Assembly (NCBI RefSeq): GCF_963259705.1
Contig: NC_081841.1
Location: 118,429,033-118,493,032, forward strand
DNA: 64,000 bases
Direction of reading: 5' to 3'
DNA from: Myotis daubentonii
Lineage: Eukaryota; Chordata; Mammalia; Chiroptera; Vespertilionidae
Shown here: positions 36,003-49,403 of the stretch, piece after piece
How the letters are laid out: the number at the start of each line of letters is the position of its first letter
Numbering within the stretch: position 1 is the first letter of the stretch
Notes under the pieces: model-generated
Database searches by the model: none
What the model was told of the DNA's origin: nothing
The model's input: only the letters and a program-made list of their open reading frames with translations
Made by a program: the position numbers and the translations under genes

Positions 36003-39000
36003 TCTTTCAAGGAAATGATTATGAACTTGTGAAAAACTGTTGAAACACGAGTAAATAGAATCTAACTAAATTTAATGCCCAATTCAATTACCGAGATTAC
36101 AGGTAGAAAGCTCTGAAATGACGCGAATTCTGATAATATTAACTACTCCGGCTATTTTAAGTGGCGTTTTCACAAAAATGTCATTTCAAACAGGAAGAAT
36201 TCCTGTTTATAGAGCTCAGAAGTTGTGTATAAAGCTTTTAAATGAGGAGTCTACTATTTATGTTTAACATTGAGACTTAATTGGCCTGGCGTTTTTTGAC
36301 TGAAACAGTTTATGTCCTGAAGGTTCTAGAATATACTCCTAAGAAAAATGTCAAATAGTGGTAAAACTCTTAAAATACACAATTATATTCCAGGGAAATG
36401 AATATGAACTTGTAACAAACAGTTGAAACACGAGTAAATAGAGTCTAACTCCATTTAATGCCGAGTTCATTTACCTAGACTCCAGGTAGAAAGCTCTGAA
36501 ATGACGCGGATTCTGATAATATTAACAACTCCGGCTATTTTAAGTGGCGTTTTCACAAAAATGTCATTTCCAACAGGAAGCATTCCTGTTTATAGAGCTC
36601 AGAAGTTCTGTATAAAGCTTTCAAATGAGGAGTGTACTGTTTATGTTTAACATTGAGACATAATTGGCCAGGCGTTTTTTGACTGAAACAGTTTATACTG
36701 TGAATGTTCTAGTATATACTTCTTAGGAAACTGTAAAAATGTGGTAAAACTCTTAAAATACACAATTATCTTTCAAGGAAATGATTATGAACTTGTGAAA
36801 AACTGTTGAAACACGAGTAAATAGAATCTAACTAAATTTAATGACCAATTCAATTACCGAGATTACAGGTAGAAAGCTCTGAAATGACGCGAATTCTGAT
36901 AATATTAACTACTCCGGCTATTTTAAGTGGCGTTTTCACAAAAATGTCATTTCAAACAGGAAGAATTCCTGTTTATAGAGCTCAGAAGTTGTGTATAAAG
37001 CTTTTAAATGAGGAGTCTACTATTTATGTTTAACATTGAGACTTAATTGGCCTGGCGTTTTTTGACTGAAACAGTTTATGTCCTGAAGGTTCTAGAATAT
37101 ACTCCTAAGAAAAATGTCAAATAGTGGTAAAACTCTTAAAATACACAATTATATTCCAGGGAAATGAATATGAACTTGTAACAAACAGTTGAAACACGAG
37201 TAAATAGAGTCTAACTCCATTTAATGCCGAGTTCATTTACCTAGACTCCAGGTAGAAAGCTCTGAAATGACGCGAATTCTGATAATATTAACAACTCCGG
37301 CTATTTTAAGTGGCGTTTTCACAAAAATGTCATTTCCAACAGGAAGCATTCCTGTTTATAGAGCTCAGAAGTTCTGTATAAAGCTTTCAAATGAGGAGTG
37401 TACTGTTTATGTTTAACATTGAGACATAATTGGCCAGGCGTTTTTTGACTGAAACAGTTTATACTGTGAAGGTTCTAGTATATACTTCTTAGGAAACTGT
37501 AAAAATGTGGTAAAACTCTTAAAATACACAATTATCTTTCAAGGAAATGATTATGAACTTGTGAAAAACTGTTGAAACACGAGTAAATAGAATCTAACTA
37601 AATTTAATGCCCAATTCAATTACCGAGATTACAGGTAGAAAGCTCTGAAATGACGCGAATTCTGATAATATTAACTACTCCGGCTATTTTAAGTGGCGTT
37701 TTCACAAAAATGTCATTTCAAACAGGAAGAATTCCTGTTTATAGAGCTCAGAAGTTGTGTATAAAGCTTTTAAATGAGGAGTCTACTATTTATGTTTAAC
37801 ATTGAGACTTAATTGGCCTGGCGTTTTTTGACTGAAACAGTTTATATCCTGAAGGTTCTAGAATATACTCCTAAGAAAAATGTCAAATAGTGGTAAAACT
37901 CTTAAAATACACAATTATATTCCAGGGAAATGAATATGAACTTGTAACAAACAGTTGAAACACGAGTAAATAGAGTCTAACTCCATTTAATGCCGAGTTC
38001 ATTTACCTAGACTACAGGTAGAAAGCTCTGAAATGACGCGAATTCTGATAATATTAACAACTCCGGCTATTTTAAGTGGCGTTTTCACAAAAATGTCATT
38101 TCAAACAGGAAGAATTCCTGTTTATAGAGCTCAGAAGTTCTGTATAAAGCTTTCAAATGAGGAGTGTACTGTTTATGTTTAACATTGAGACATAATTGGC
38201 CAGGCGTTTTTTGACTGAAACAGTTTATACTGTGAATGTTCTAGTATATACTTCTTAGGAAACTGTAAAAATGTGGTAAAACTCTTAAAATACACAATTA
38301 TCTTTCAAGGAAATGATTATGAACTTGTGAAAAACTGTTGAAACACGAGTAAATAGAATCTAACTAAATTTAATGCCCAATTCAATTACCGAGATTACAG
38401 GTAGAAAGCTCTGAAATGACGCGAATTCTGATAATATTAACTACTCCGGCTATTTTAAGTGGCGTTTTCACAAAAATGTCATTTCAAACAGGAAGAATTC
38501 CTGTTTATAGAGCTCAGAAGTTGTGTATAAAGCTTTTAAATGAGGAGTCTACTATTTATGTTTAACATTGAGACTTAATTGGCCTGGCGTTTTTTGACTG
38601 AAACAGTTTATGTCCTGAAGGTTCTAGAATATACTCCTAAGAAAAATGTCAAATAGTGGTAAAACTCTTAAAATACACAATTGTATTCCAGGGAAATGAA
38701 TATGAACTTGTAACACACAGTTGAAACACGAGTAAATAGAGTCTAACTCCATTTAATGCCGAGTTCATTTACCTAGACTACAGGTAGAAAGCTCTGAAAT
38801 GACGCGAATTCTGATAATATTAACTACTCCGGCTATTTTAAGTGGCGTTTTCACAAAAATGTCATTTCCAACAGGAAGAATTCCTGTTTATAGAGCTCAG
38901 AAGTTCTGTATAAAGCTTTCAAATGAGGAGTGTACTGTTTATGTTTAACATTGAGACATAATTGGCCAGGCGTTTTTTGACTGAAACAGTTTATACTGTG

Positions 39001-40981
39001 AATGTTCTAGTATATACTTCTTAGGAAACTGTAAAAATGTGGTAAAACTCTTAAAATACACAATTATCTTTCAAGGAAATGATTATGAACTTGTGAAAAA
39101 CTGTTGAAACACGAGTAAATAGAATCTAACTAAATTTAATGCCCAATTCAATTACCGAGATTACAGGTAGAAAGCTCTGAAATGACGCGAATTCTGATAA
39201 TATTAACTACTCCGGCTATTTTAAGTGGCGTTTTCACAAAAATGTCATTTCAAACAGGAAGAATTCCTGTTTATAGAGCTCAGAAGTTGTGTATAAAGCT
39301 TTTAAATGAGGAGTCTACTATTTATGTTTAACATTGAGACTTAATTAGCCTGGCGTTTTTTGACTGAAACAGTTTATGTCCTGAAGGTTCTAGAATATAC
39401 TCCTAAGAAAAATGTCAAATAGTGGTAAAACTCTTAAAATACACAATTATATTCCAGGGAAATGAATATGAACTTGTAACACACAGTTGAAACACGAATA
39501 AATAGAGTCTAACTCCATTTAATGCCGAGTTCATTTACCTAGACTACAGGTAGAAAGCTCTGAAATGACGCGAATTCTGATAATATTAACAACTCCGGCT
39601 ATTTTAAGTGGCGTTTTCACAAAAATGTCATTTCCAACAGGAAGCATTCCTGTTTATAGAGCTCAGAAGTTCTGTATAAAGCTTTCAAATGAGGAGTGTA
39701 CTGTTTATGTTTAACATTGAGACATAATTGGCCAGGCGTTTTTTGACTGAAACAGTTTATACTGTGAAGGTTCTAGTATATACTTCTTAGGAAACTGTAA
39801 AAATGTGGTAAAACTCTTAAAATACACAATTATCTTTCAAGGAAATGATTATGAACTTGTGAAAAACTGTTGAAACACGAGTAAATAGAATCTAACTAAA
39901 TTTAATGCCCAATTCAATTACCGAGATTACAGGTAGAAAGCTCTGAAATGACACGAATTCTGATAATATTAAATACTCCGGCTATTTTAAGTGGCGTTTT
40001 CACAAAAATGTCATTTCAAACAGGAAGAATTCCTGTTTATAGAGCTCAGAAGTTGTGTATAAAGCTTTTAAATGAGGAGTCTACTATTTATGTTTAACAT
40101 TGAGACTTAATTGGCCTGGCGTTTTTTGACTGAAACAGTATATGTCCGGAAGGTTCTAGAATATACTCCTAAGAAAAATGTCAAATAGTGGTAAAACTCT
40201 TAAAATACACAATTATATTCCAGGGAAATGAATATGAACTTGTAACAAACAGTTGAAACACGAGTAAATAGAGTCTAACTCCATTTAATGCCGAGTTCAT
40301 TTACCTAGACTACAGGTAGAAAGCTCTGAAATGACGCGAATTCTGATAATATTAACAACTCCGGCTATTTTAAGTGGCGTTTTCACAAAAATGTCATTTC
40401 CAACAGGAAGAATTCCTGTTTATAGAGCTCAGAAGTTCTGTATAAAGCTTTCAAATGAGGAGTGTACTGTTTATGTTTAACATTGAGACATAATTGGCCA
40501 GGCGTTTTTTGACTGAAACAGTTTATACTGTGAATGTTCTAGTATATACTTCTTAGGAAACTGTAAAAATGTGGTAAAACTCTTAAAATACACAATTATC
40601 TTTCAAGGAAATGATTATGAACTTGTGAAAAACTGTTGAAACACGAGTAAATAGAATCTAACTAAATTTAATGCCCAATTCAATTACCGAGATTACAGGT
40701 AGAAAGCTCTGAAATGACGCGAATTCTGATAATATTAACTACTCCGGCTATTTTAAGTGGCGTTTTCACAAAAATGTCATTTCAAACAGGAAGAATTCCT
40801 GTTTATAGAGCTCAGAAGTTCTGTATAAAGCTTTCAAATGAGGAGTGTACTGTTTATGTTTAACATTGAGACATAATTGGCCAGGCGTTTTTTGACTGAA
40901 ACAGTTTATAATGTGAATGCTCTAGTATATACTTCTTAGGAAACTGTAAAAATGTGGTAAAACTCTTAAAATACACAATTA
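36003..40981 (+). repeat. Monomers 95-107: dimer run ending in an A/B hybrid
   Basis: Order: 95 Ag, 96 B1 (97C, 196C; gcggattc), 97 Ag (atgaccaatt), 98 B1 (97C, 196C; gtgaagg), 99 Aa, 100 B1 (A base at 186), 101 Ag (383G), 102 B2 (A base at 142), 103 Ag (ttagcctgg), 104 B2 (196C, gtgaagg, cacgaataa), 105 A (gacacg, taaatactcc, 308A, 316G), 106 B1, 107 A/B (ataatgtgaatgc). Monomers 99-102 echo the marks of the ten-monomer repeat. Monomer 104 is the last with 196C. Confidence 0.88.
40599..40981 (+). repeat. A/B hybrid monomer 107
   Basis: A head, B tail. Switch in 40784-40821, the 186-223 joint class. Private ataatgtgaatgc in the tail. Confidence 0.92.
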
Positions 40982-42894
40982 TCTTTCAAGGAAATGATTA
41001 TGAACTTGTGAAAAACTGTTGAAACACGAGTAAATAGAATCTAACTAAATTTAATGCCCAATTCAATTACCGAGATTACAGGTAGAAAGCTCTGAAATGA
41101 CGCGAATTCTGATAATATTAACTACTCCGGCTTTTTTAAGTGGCGTTTTCACAAAAATGTCATTTCAAACAGGAAGAATTCCTGTTTATAGAGCTCAGAA
41201 GTTGTGTATAAAGCTTTTAAATGAGGAGTCTACTATTTATGTTTAACATTGAGACTTAATTGGCCTGGCGTTTTTTGACTGAAACAGTTTATGTCCTGAA
41301 GGTTCTAGAATATACTCCTAAGAAAAATGTCAAATAGTGGTAAAACTCTTAAAATACACAATTATATTCCAGGGAAATGAATATGAACTTGTAACACACA
41401 GTTGAAACACGAGTAAATAGAGTCTAACTCCATTTAATGCCGAGTTCATTTACCTAGACTACAGGTAGAAAGCTCTGAAATGACGCGAATTCTCATAATA
41501 TTAACAACTCCGGCTATTTTAAGTGGCGTTTTCACAAAAATGTCATTTCCAACAGGAAGAATTCCTGTTTATAGAGCTCAGAAGTTCTGTATAAAGCTTT
41601 CAAATGAGGAGTGTACTGTTTATGTTTAACATTGAGACATAATTGGCCAGGCGTTTTTTGACTGAAACAGTTTATACTGTGAATGTTCTAGTATATACTT
41701 CTTAGGAAACTGTAAAAATGTGGTAAAACTCTTAAAATACACAATTATCTTTCAAGGAAATGATTATGAACTTGTGAAAAACTGTTGAAACACGAGTAAA
41801 TAGAATCTAACTAAATTTAATGCCCAATTCAATTACCGAGATTACAGGTAGAAAGCTCTGAAATGACGCGAATTCTGATAATATTAACTACTCCGGCTAT
41901 TTTAAGTGGCGTTTTCACAAAAATGTCATTTCAAACAGGAAGAATTCCTGTTTATAGAGCTCAGAAGTTGTGTATAAAGCTTTTAAATGAGGAGTCTACT
42001 ATTTATGTTTAACATTGAGACTTAATTGGCCTGGCGTTTTTTGACTGAAACAGTTTATATCCTGAAGGTTCTAGAATATACTCCTAAGAAAAATGTCAAA
42101 TAGTGGTAAAACTCTTAAAATACACAATTATATTCCAGGGAAATGAATATGAACTTGTAACAAACAGTTGAAACACGAGTAAATAGAGTCTAACTCCATT
42201 TAATGCCGAGTTCATTTACCTAGACTACAGGTAGAAAGCTCTAAAATGACGCGAATTCTGATAATATTAACAACTCCGGCTATTTTAAGTGGCGTTTTCA
42301 CAAAAATGTCATTTCCAACAGGAAGAATTCCTGTTTATAGAGCTCAGAAGTTCTGTATAAAGCTTTCAAATGAGGAGTGGACTGTTTATGTTTAACATTG
42401 AGACATAATTGGCCAGGCGTTTTTTGACTGAAACAGCTTATACTGTGAATGTTCTAGTATATACTTCTTAGGAAACTGTAAAAATGTGGTAAAACTCTTA
42501 AAATACACAATTATCTTTCAAGGAAATGATTATGAACTTGTGAAAAACTGTTGAAACACGAGTAAATAGAATCTAACTAAATTTAATGCCCAATTGTATT
42601 ACCGAGATTACAGGTAGAAAGCTCTGAAATGACGCGAATTCTGATAATATTAACTACTCCGGCTATTTTAAGTGGCGTTTTCACAAAAATGTCATTTCAA
42701 ACAGGAAGAATTCCTGTTTATAGAGCTCAGAAGTTCTGCATAAAGCTTTCAAATGAGGAGTGTACTGTTTATGTTTAACATTGAGACATAATTGGCCAGG
42801 CGTTTTTTGACTGAAACAGTTTATACTGTGAATGTTCTAGTATATACTTCTTAGGAAACTAAAAATGTGGTAAAACTCTTAAAATACACAATTA
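40982..42894 (+). repeat. Five-monomer unit, copy 1 (monomers 108-112)
   Basis: Order: 108 Ag (152T), 109 B2 (130C ctcataat), 110 Aa, 111 B1 (113A, 250G gtggactg, 307C), 112 A/B (83-84 changed, caattgtattacc; 2-bp deletion). It is 1,913 bp, two short of 5 x 383 because of that deletion. The next five monomers repeat the pattern. Confidence 0.9.
42514..42894 (+). repeat. A/B hybrid monomer 112, 381 bp, with 2-bp deletion
   Basis: A head, B tail. Switch in 42699-42736. The tail reads aaactaaaaatg in place of aaactgtaaaaatg, a loss of two bases at 42860/42861. It also has gttctgcata and caattgtattacc. Confidence 0.93.
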
Positions 42895-44809
42895 TCTTTC
42901 AAGGAAATGATTATGAACTTGTGAAAAACTGTTGAAACACGAGTAAATAGAATCTAACTAAATTTAATGCCCAATTCAATTACCGAGATTACAGGTAGAA
43001 AGCTCTGAAATGACGCGAATTCTGATAATATTAACTACTCCGGCTATTTTAAGTGGCGTTTTCACAAAAATGTCATTTCAAACAGGAAGAATTCCTGTTT
43101 ATAGAGCTCAGAAGTTGTGTATAAAGCTTTTAAATGAGGAGTCTACTATTTATGTTTAACATTGAGACTTAATTGGCCTGGCGTTTTTTGACTGAAACAG
43201 TTTATGTCCTGAAGGTTCTAGAATATACTCCTAAGAAAAATGTCAAATAGTGGTAAAACTCTTAAAATACACAATTATATTCCAGGGAAATGAATATGAA
43301 CTTGTAACACACAGTTGAAACACGAGTAAATAGAGTCTAACTCCATTTAATGCCGAGTTCATTTACCTAGACTACAGGTAGAAAGCTCTGAAATGACGCG
43401 AATTCTCATAATATTAACAACTCCGGCAATTTTAAGTGGCGTTTTCACAAAAATGTCATTTCCAACAGGAAGAATTCCTGTTTATAGAGCTCAGAAGTTC
43501 TGTATAAAGCTTTCAAATGAGGAGTGTACTGTTTATGTTTAACATTGAGACATAATTGGCCAGGCGTTTTTTGACTGAAACAGTTTATACTGTGAATGTT
43601 CTAGTATATACTTCTTAGGAAACTGTAAAAATGTGGTAAAACTCTTAAAATACACAATTATCTTTCAAGGAAATGATTATGAACTTGTGAAAAACTGTTG
43701 AAACACGAGTAAATAGAATCTAACTAAATTTAATGCCCAATTCAATTACCGAGATTACAGGTAGAAAGCTCTGAAATGACGCGAATTCTGATAATATTAA
43801 CTACTCCGGCTATTTTAAGTGGCGTTTTCACAAAAATGTCATTTCAAACAGGAAGAATTCCTGTTTATAGAGCTCAGAAGTTGTGTATAAAGCTTTTAAA
43901 TGAGGAGTCTACTATTTATGTTTAACATTGAGACTTAATTGGCCTGGCGTTTTTTGACTGAAACAGTTTATATCCTGAAGGTTCTAGAATATACTCCTAA
44001 GAAAAATGTCAAATAGTGGTAAAACTCTTAAAATACACAATTATATTCCAGGGAAATGAATATGAACTTGTAACAAACAGTTGAAACACGAGTAAATAGA
44101 GTCTAACTCCATTTAATGCCGAGTTCATTTACCTAGACTACAGGTAGAAAGCTCTAAAATGACGCGAATTCTGATAATATTAACAACTCCGGCTATTTTA
44201 AGTGGCGTTTTCACAAAAATGTCATTTCCAACAGGAAGAATTCCTGTTTATAGAGCTCAGAAGTTCTGTATAAAGCTTTCAAATGAGGAGTGTACTGTTT
44301 ATGTTTAACATTGAGACATAATTGGCCAGGCGTTTTTTGACTGAAACAGCTTATACTGTGAATGTTCTAGTATATACTTCTTAGGAAACTGTAAAAATGT
44401 GGTAAAACTCTTAAAATACACAATTATCTTTCAAGGAAATGATTATGAACTTGTGAAAAACTGTTGAAACACGAGTAAATAGAATCTAACTAAATTTAAT
44501 GCCCAATTGTATTACCGAGATTACAGGTAGAAAGCTCTGAAATGACGCGAATTCTGATAATATTAACTACTCCGGCTATTTTAAGTGGCGTTTTCACAAA
44601 AATGTCATTTCAAACAGGAAGAATTCCTGTTTATAGAGCTCAGAAGTTGTGTATAAAGCTTTTAAATGAGGAGTCTACTATTTATGTTTAACATTGAGAC
44701 TTAATTGGCCTGGCGTTTTTTGACTGAAACAGTTTATGTCCTGAAGGTTCTAGAATATACTCCTAAGAAAAATGTCAAATAGTGGTAAAACTCTTAAAAT
44801 ACACAATTA
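42895..44809 (+). repeat. Five-monomer unit, copy 2 (monomers 113-117)
   Basis: Order: 113 Ag, 114 B2 (130C; ggcaatttt), 115 Aa, 116 B1 (113A, 307C), 117 Ag (caattgtattacc). Monomers 109-112 and 114-117 share 130C, 113A and the double change at 83-84 in the same order. Monomer 112 is an A/B hybrid while 117 is a full A, so one of the two was altered after duplication. Confidence 0.9.
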
Positions 44810-47490
44810 TATTCCAGGGAAATGAATATGAACTTGTAACAAACAGTTGAAACACGAGTAAATAGAGTCTAACTCCATTTAATGCCGAGTTCATTTACCT
44901 AGACTACAGGTAGAAAGCTCTGAAATGACGCGAATTCTGATAATATTAACAACTCCGGCTATTTTAAGTGGCGTTTTCACAAAAATGTCATTTCCAACAG
45001 GAAGAATTCCTGTTTATAGAGCTCAGAAGTTCTGTATAAAGCTTTCAAATGAGGAGTGTACTGTTTATGTTTAACATTGAGACATAATTGGCCAGGCGTT
45101 TTTTGACTGAAACAGTTTATACTGTGAATGTTCTAGTATATACTTCTTAGGAAACTGTAAAAATGTGGTAAAACTCTTAAAATACACAATTATCTTTCAA
45201 GGAAATGATTATGAACTTGTGAAAAACTGTTGAAACACGAGTAAATAGAATCTAACTAAATTTAATGCCCAATTCAATTACCGAGATTACAGGTAGAAAG
45301 CTCTGAAATGACGCGAATTCTGATAATATTAACTACTCCGGCTATTTTAAGTGGCGTTTTCACAAAAATGTCATTTCAAACAGGAAGAATTCCTGTTTAT
45401 AGAGCTCAGAAGTTGTGTATAAAGCTTTTAAATGAGGAGTCTACTATTTATGTTTAACATTGAGACTTAATTGGCCTGGCGTTTTTTGACTGAAACAGTT
45501 TATATCCTGAAGGTTCTAGAATATACTCCTAAGAAAAATGTCAAATAGTGGTAAAACTCTTAAAATACACAATTATATTCCAGGGAAATGAATATGAACT
45601 TGTAACAAACAGTTGAAACACGAGTAAATAGAGTCTAACTCCATTTAATGCCGAGTTCATTTACCTAGACTACAGGTAGAAAGCTCTGAAATGACTCGAA
45701 TTCTGATAATATTAACAACTCCGGCTATTTTAAGTGGCGTTTTCACAAAAATGTCATTTCCAACAGGAAGAATTCCTGTTTATAGAGCTCAGAAGTTCTG
45801 TATAAAGCTTTCAAATGAGGAGTGGACTGTTTATGTTTAACATTGAGACATAATTGGCCAGGCGTTTTTTGACTGAAACAGTTTATACTGTGAATGTTCT
45901 AGTATATACTTCTTAGGAAACTGTAAAAATGTGGTAAAACTCTTAAAATACACAATTATCTTTCAAGGAAATGATTATGAACTTGTGAAAAACTGTTGAA
46001 ACACGAGTAAATAGAATCTAACTAAATTTAATGCCCAATTCAATTACCGAGATTACAGGTAGAAAGCTCTGAAATGACGCGAATTCTGATAATATTAACT
46101 ACTCCGGCTATTTTAAGTGGCGTTTTCACAAAAATGTCATTTCAAACAGGAAGAATTCCTGTTTATAGAGCTCAGAAGTTCTGTATAAAGCTTTCAAATG
46201 AGGAGTGTACTGTTTATGTTTAACATTGAGACATAATTGGCCAGGCGTTTTTTGACTGAAACAGTTTATACTGTGAATGTTCTAGTATATACTTCTTAGG
46301 AAACTGTAAAAATGTGGTAAAACTCTTAAAATACACAATTATCTTTCAAGGAAATGATTATGAACTTGTGAAAAACTGTTGAAACACGAGTAAATAGAAT
46401 CTAACTAAATTTAATGCCCAATTCAATTACCGAGATTACAGGTAGAAAGCTCTGAAATGACGCGAATTCTGATAATATTAACTACTCCGGCTATTTTAAG
46501 TGGCGTTTTCACAAAAATGTCATTTCAAACAGGAAGAATTCCTGTTTATAGAGCTCAGAAGTTGTGTATAAAGCTTTTAAATGAGGAGTCTACTATTTAT
46601 GTTTAACATTGAGACTTAATTGGCCTGGCGTTTTTTGACTGAAACAGTTTATATCCTGAAGGTTCTAGAATATACTCCTAAGAAAAATGTCAAATAGTGG
46701 TAAAACTCTTAAAATACACAATTATATTCCAGGGAAATGAATATGAACTTGTAACAAACAGTTGAAACACGAGTAAATAGAGTCTAACTCCATTTAATGC
46801 CGAGTTCATTTACCTAGACTACAGGTAGAAAGCTCTGAAATGATGCGAATTCTGATAATATTAACAACTCTGGCTATTTTAAGTGGCGTTTTCACAAAAA
46901 TGTCATTTCCAACAGGAAGAATTCCTGTTTATAGAGCTCAGAAGTTCTGTATAAAGCTTTCAAATGAGGAGTGTACTGTTTATGTTTAACATTGAGACAT
47001 AATTGGCCAGGCGTTTTTTGACTGAAACAGTTTATACTGTGAATGTTCTAGTATATACTTCTTAGGAAACTGTAAAAATGTGGTAAAACTCTTAAAATAC
47101 ACAATTATCTTTCAAGGAAATGATTATGAACTTGTGAAAAACTGTTGAAACACGAGTAAATAGAATCTAACTAAATTTAATGCCCAATTCAATTACCGAG
47201 ATTACAGGTAGAAAGCTCTGAAATGACGCGAATTCTGATAATATTAACTACTCCGGCTTTTTTAAGTGGCGTTTTCACAAAAATGTCATTTCAAACAGGA
47301 AGAATTCCTGTTTATAGAGCTCAGAAGTTGTGTATAAAGCTTTTAAATGAGGAGTCTATTATTTATGTTTAACATTGAGACTTAATTGGCCTGGCGTTTT
47401 TTGACTGAAACAGTTTATGTCCTGAAGGTTCTAGAATATACTCCTAAGAAAAATGTCAAATAGTGGTAAAACTCTTAAAATACACAATTA
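44810..47490 (+). repeat. Monomers 118-124
   Basis: Order: 118 B1, 119 Aa, 120 B1 (gactcg, 250G), 121 A/B, 122 Aa, 123 B1 (gatgcg, actctgg), 124 Ag (152T; gtctattatt). The gactcg and gatgcg changes hit the conserved gacgcg motif. 250G is shared only by monomers 111 and 120. Confidence 0.88.
45959..46341 (+). repeat. A/B hybrid monomer 121
   Basis: A head, B tail. Switch in 46144-46181, the 186-223 joint class. It is the last A/B hybrid in the window. Confidence 0.92.
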
Positions 47491-47872
47491 TATTCCAGGG
47501 AAATGAATATGAACTTGCAACACACAGTTGAAACACGAGTAAATAGAGTCTAACTCCATTTAATGCCGAGTTCATTTACCTAGACTACAGGTAGAAAGCT
47601 CTGAAATGACGCGAATTCTCATAATATTAACAACTCCCGCTATTTTAAGTGGCGTTTTCACAAAATGTCATTTCCAACAGGAAGAATTCCTGTTTATAGA
47701 GCTCAGAAGTTCTGTATAAAGCTTTCAAATGAGGAGTGTACTGTTTATGTTTAACATTGAGACATAATTGGCCAGGCGTTTTTTGACTGAAACAGTTTAT
47801 ACTGTGAATGTTCTAGTATATACTTCTTAGGAAACTGTAAAAATGTGGTAAAACTCTTAAAATACACAATTA
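47491..47872 (+). repeat. B2 monomer 125, 382 bp, 1-bp deletion
   Basis: cacaaaatgtca in place of cacaaaaatgtca, one A lost from the A-run at about 47662-47665. Also 28C, 130C and 148C. The same set is in monomer 129. Confidence 0.95.
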
Positions 47873-49021
47873 TCTTTCAAGGAAATGATTATGAACTTGT
47901 GAAAAACTGTTGAAACACGAGTAAATAGAATCTAACTAAATTTAATGCCCAATTCAATTACCGAGATTACAGGTAGAAAGCTCTGAAATGACGCGAATTC
48001 TGATAATATTAACTACTCCGGCTATTTTAAGTGGCGTTTTCACAAAAATGTCATTTCAAACAGGAAGAATTCCTGTTTATAGAGCTCAGAAGTTGTGTAT
48101 AAAGCTTTTAAATGAGGAGTCTACTATTTATGTTTAACATTGAGACTTAATTGGCCTGGCGTTTTTTGACTGAAACAGTATATGTCCTGAAGCTTCTAGA
48201 ATATACTCCTAAGAAAAATGTCAAATAGTGGTAAAACTCTTAAAATACACAATTATATTCCAGGGAAATGAATATGAACTTGTAACAAACAGTTGAAACA
48301 CGAGTAAATAGAGTCTAACTCCATTTAATGCCGAGTTCATTTACCTAGACTACAGGTAGAAAGCTCTGAAATGACGCGAATTCTGCTAATATTAACAACT
48401 CCGGCTATTTTAAGTGGCGTTTTCACAAAAATGTCATTTCCAACAGGAAGAATTCCTGTTTATAGAGCTCAGAAGTTCTGTATAAAGCTTTCAAATGAGG
48501 AGTGTACTGTTTATGTTTAACATTGAGACATAATTGGCCAGGCGTTTTTTGACTGAAACAGCTTATACTGTGAATGTTCTAGTATATACTTCTTAGGAAA
48601 CTGTAAAAATGTGGTAAAACTCTTAAAATACACAATTATCTTTCAAGGAAATGATTATGAACTTGTGAAAAACTGTTGAAACACGAGTAAATAGAATCTA
48701 ACTAAATTTAATGCCCAATTCAATTACCGAGATTACAGGTAGAAAGCTCTGAAATGACGCGAATTCTGATAATATTAACTACTCCGGCTATTTTAAGTGG
48801 CGTTTTCACAAAAATGTCATTTCAAACAGGAAGAATTCCTGTTTATAGAGCTCAGAAGTTTTGTATAAAGCTTTTAAATGAGGAGTCTACTATTTATGTT
48901 TAACATTGAGACTTAATTGGCCTGGCGTTTTTTGACTGAAACAGTTTATGTCCTGAAGGTTCTAGAATATACTCCTAAGAAAAATGTCAAATAGTGGTAA
49001 AACTCTTAAAATACACAATTA
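47491..49021 (+). repeat. Four-monomer unit with private deletion, copy 1 (monomers 125-128)
   Basis: Order: 125 B2 (28C cttgcaac, 130C, 148C, 1-bp deletion), 126 A (308A; gaagcttct), 127 B1 (131C ctgctaat, 307C), 128 Ag (223T). Length is 1,531 bp. Every mark, the deletion included, recurs in the next copy. Confidence 0.96.
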
Positions 49022-49403
49022 TATTCCAGGGAAATGAATATGAACTTGCAACACACAGTTGAAACACGAGTAAATAGAGTCTAACTCCATTTAATGCCGA
49101 GTTCATTTACCTAGACTACAGGTAGAAAGCTCTGAAATGACGCGAATTCTCATAATATTAACAACTCCCGCTATTTTAAGTGGCGTTTTCACAAAATGTC
49201 ATTTCCAACAGGAAGAATTCCTGTTTATAGAGCTCAGAAGTTCTGTATAAAGCTTTCAAATGAGGAGTGTACTGTTTATGTTTAACATTGAGACATAATT
49301 GGCCAGGCGTTTTTTGACTGAAACAGTTTATACTGTGAATGTTCTAGTATATACTTCTTAGGAAACTGTAAAAATGTGGTAAAACTCTTAAAATACACAA
49401 TTA
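49022..49403 (+). repeat. B2 monomer 129, 382 bp, same 1-bp deletion
   Basis: Loss of one A at about 49193-49196 in the same run, with 28C, 130C and 148C as in monomer 125, 1,531 bp upstream. Confidence 0.95.
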
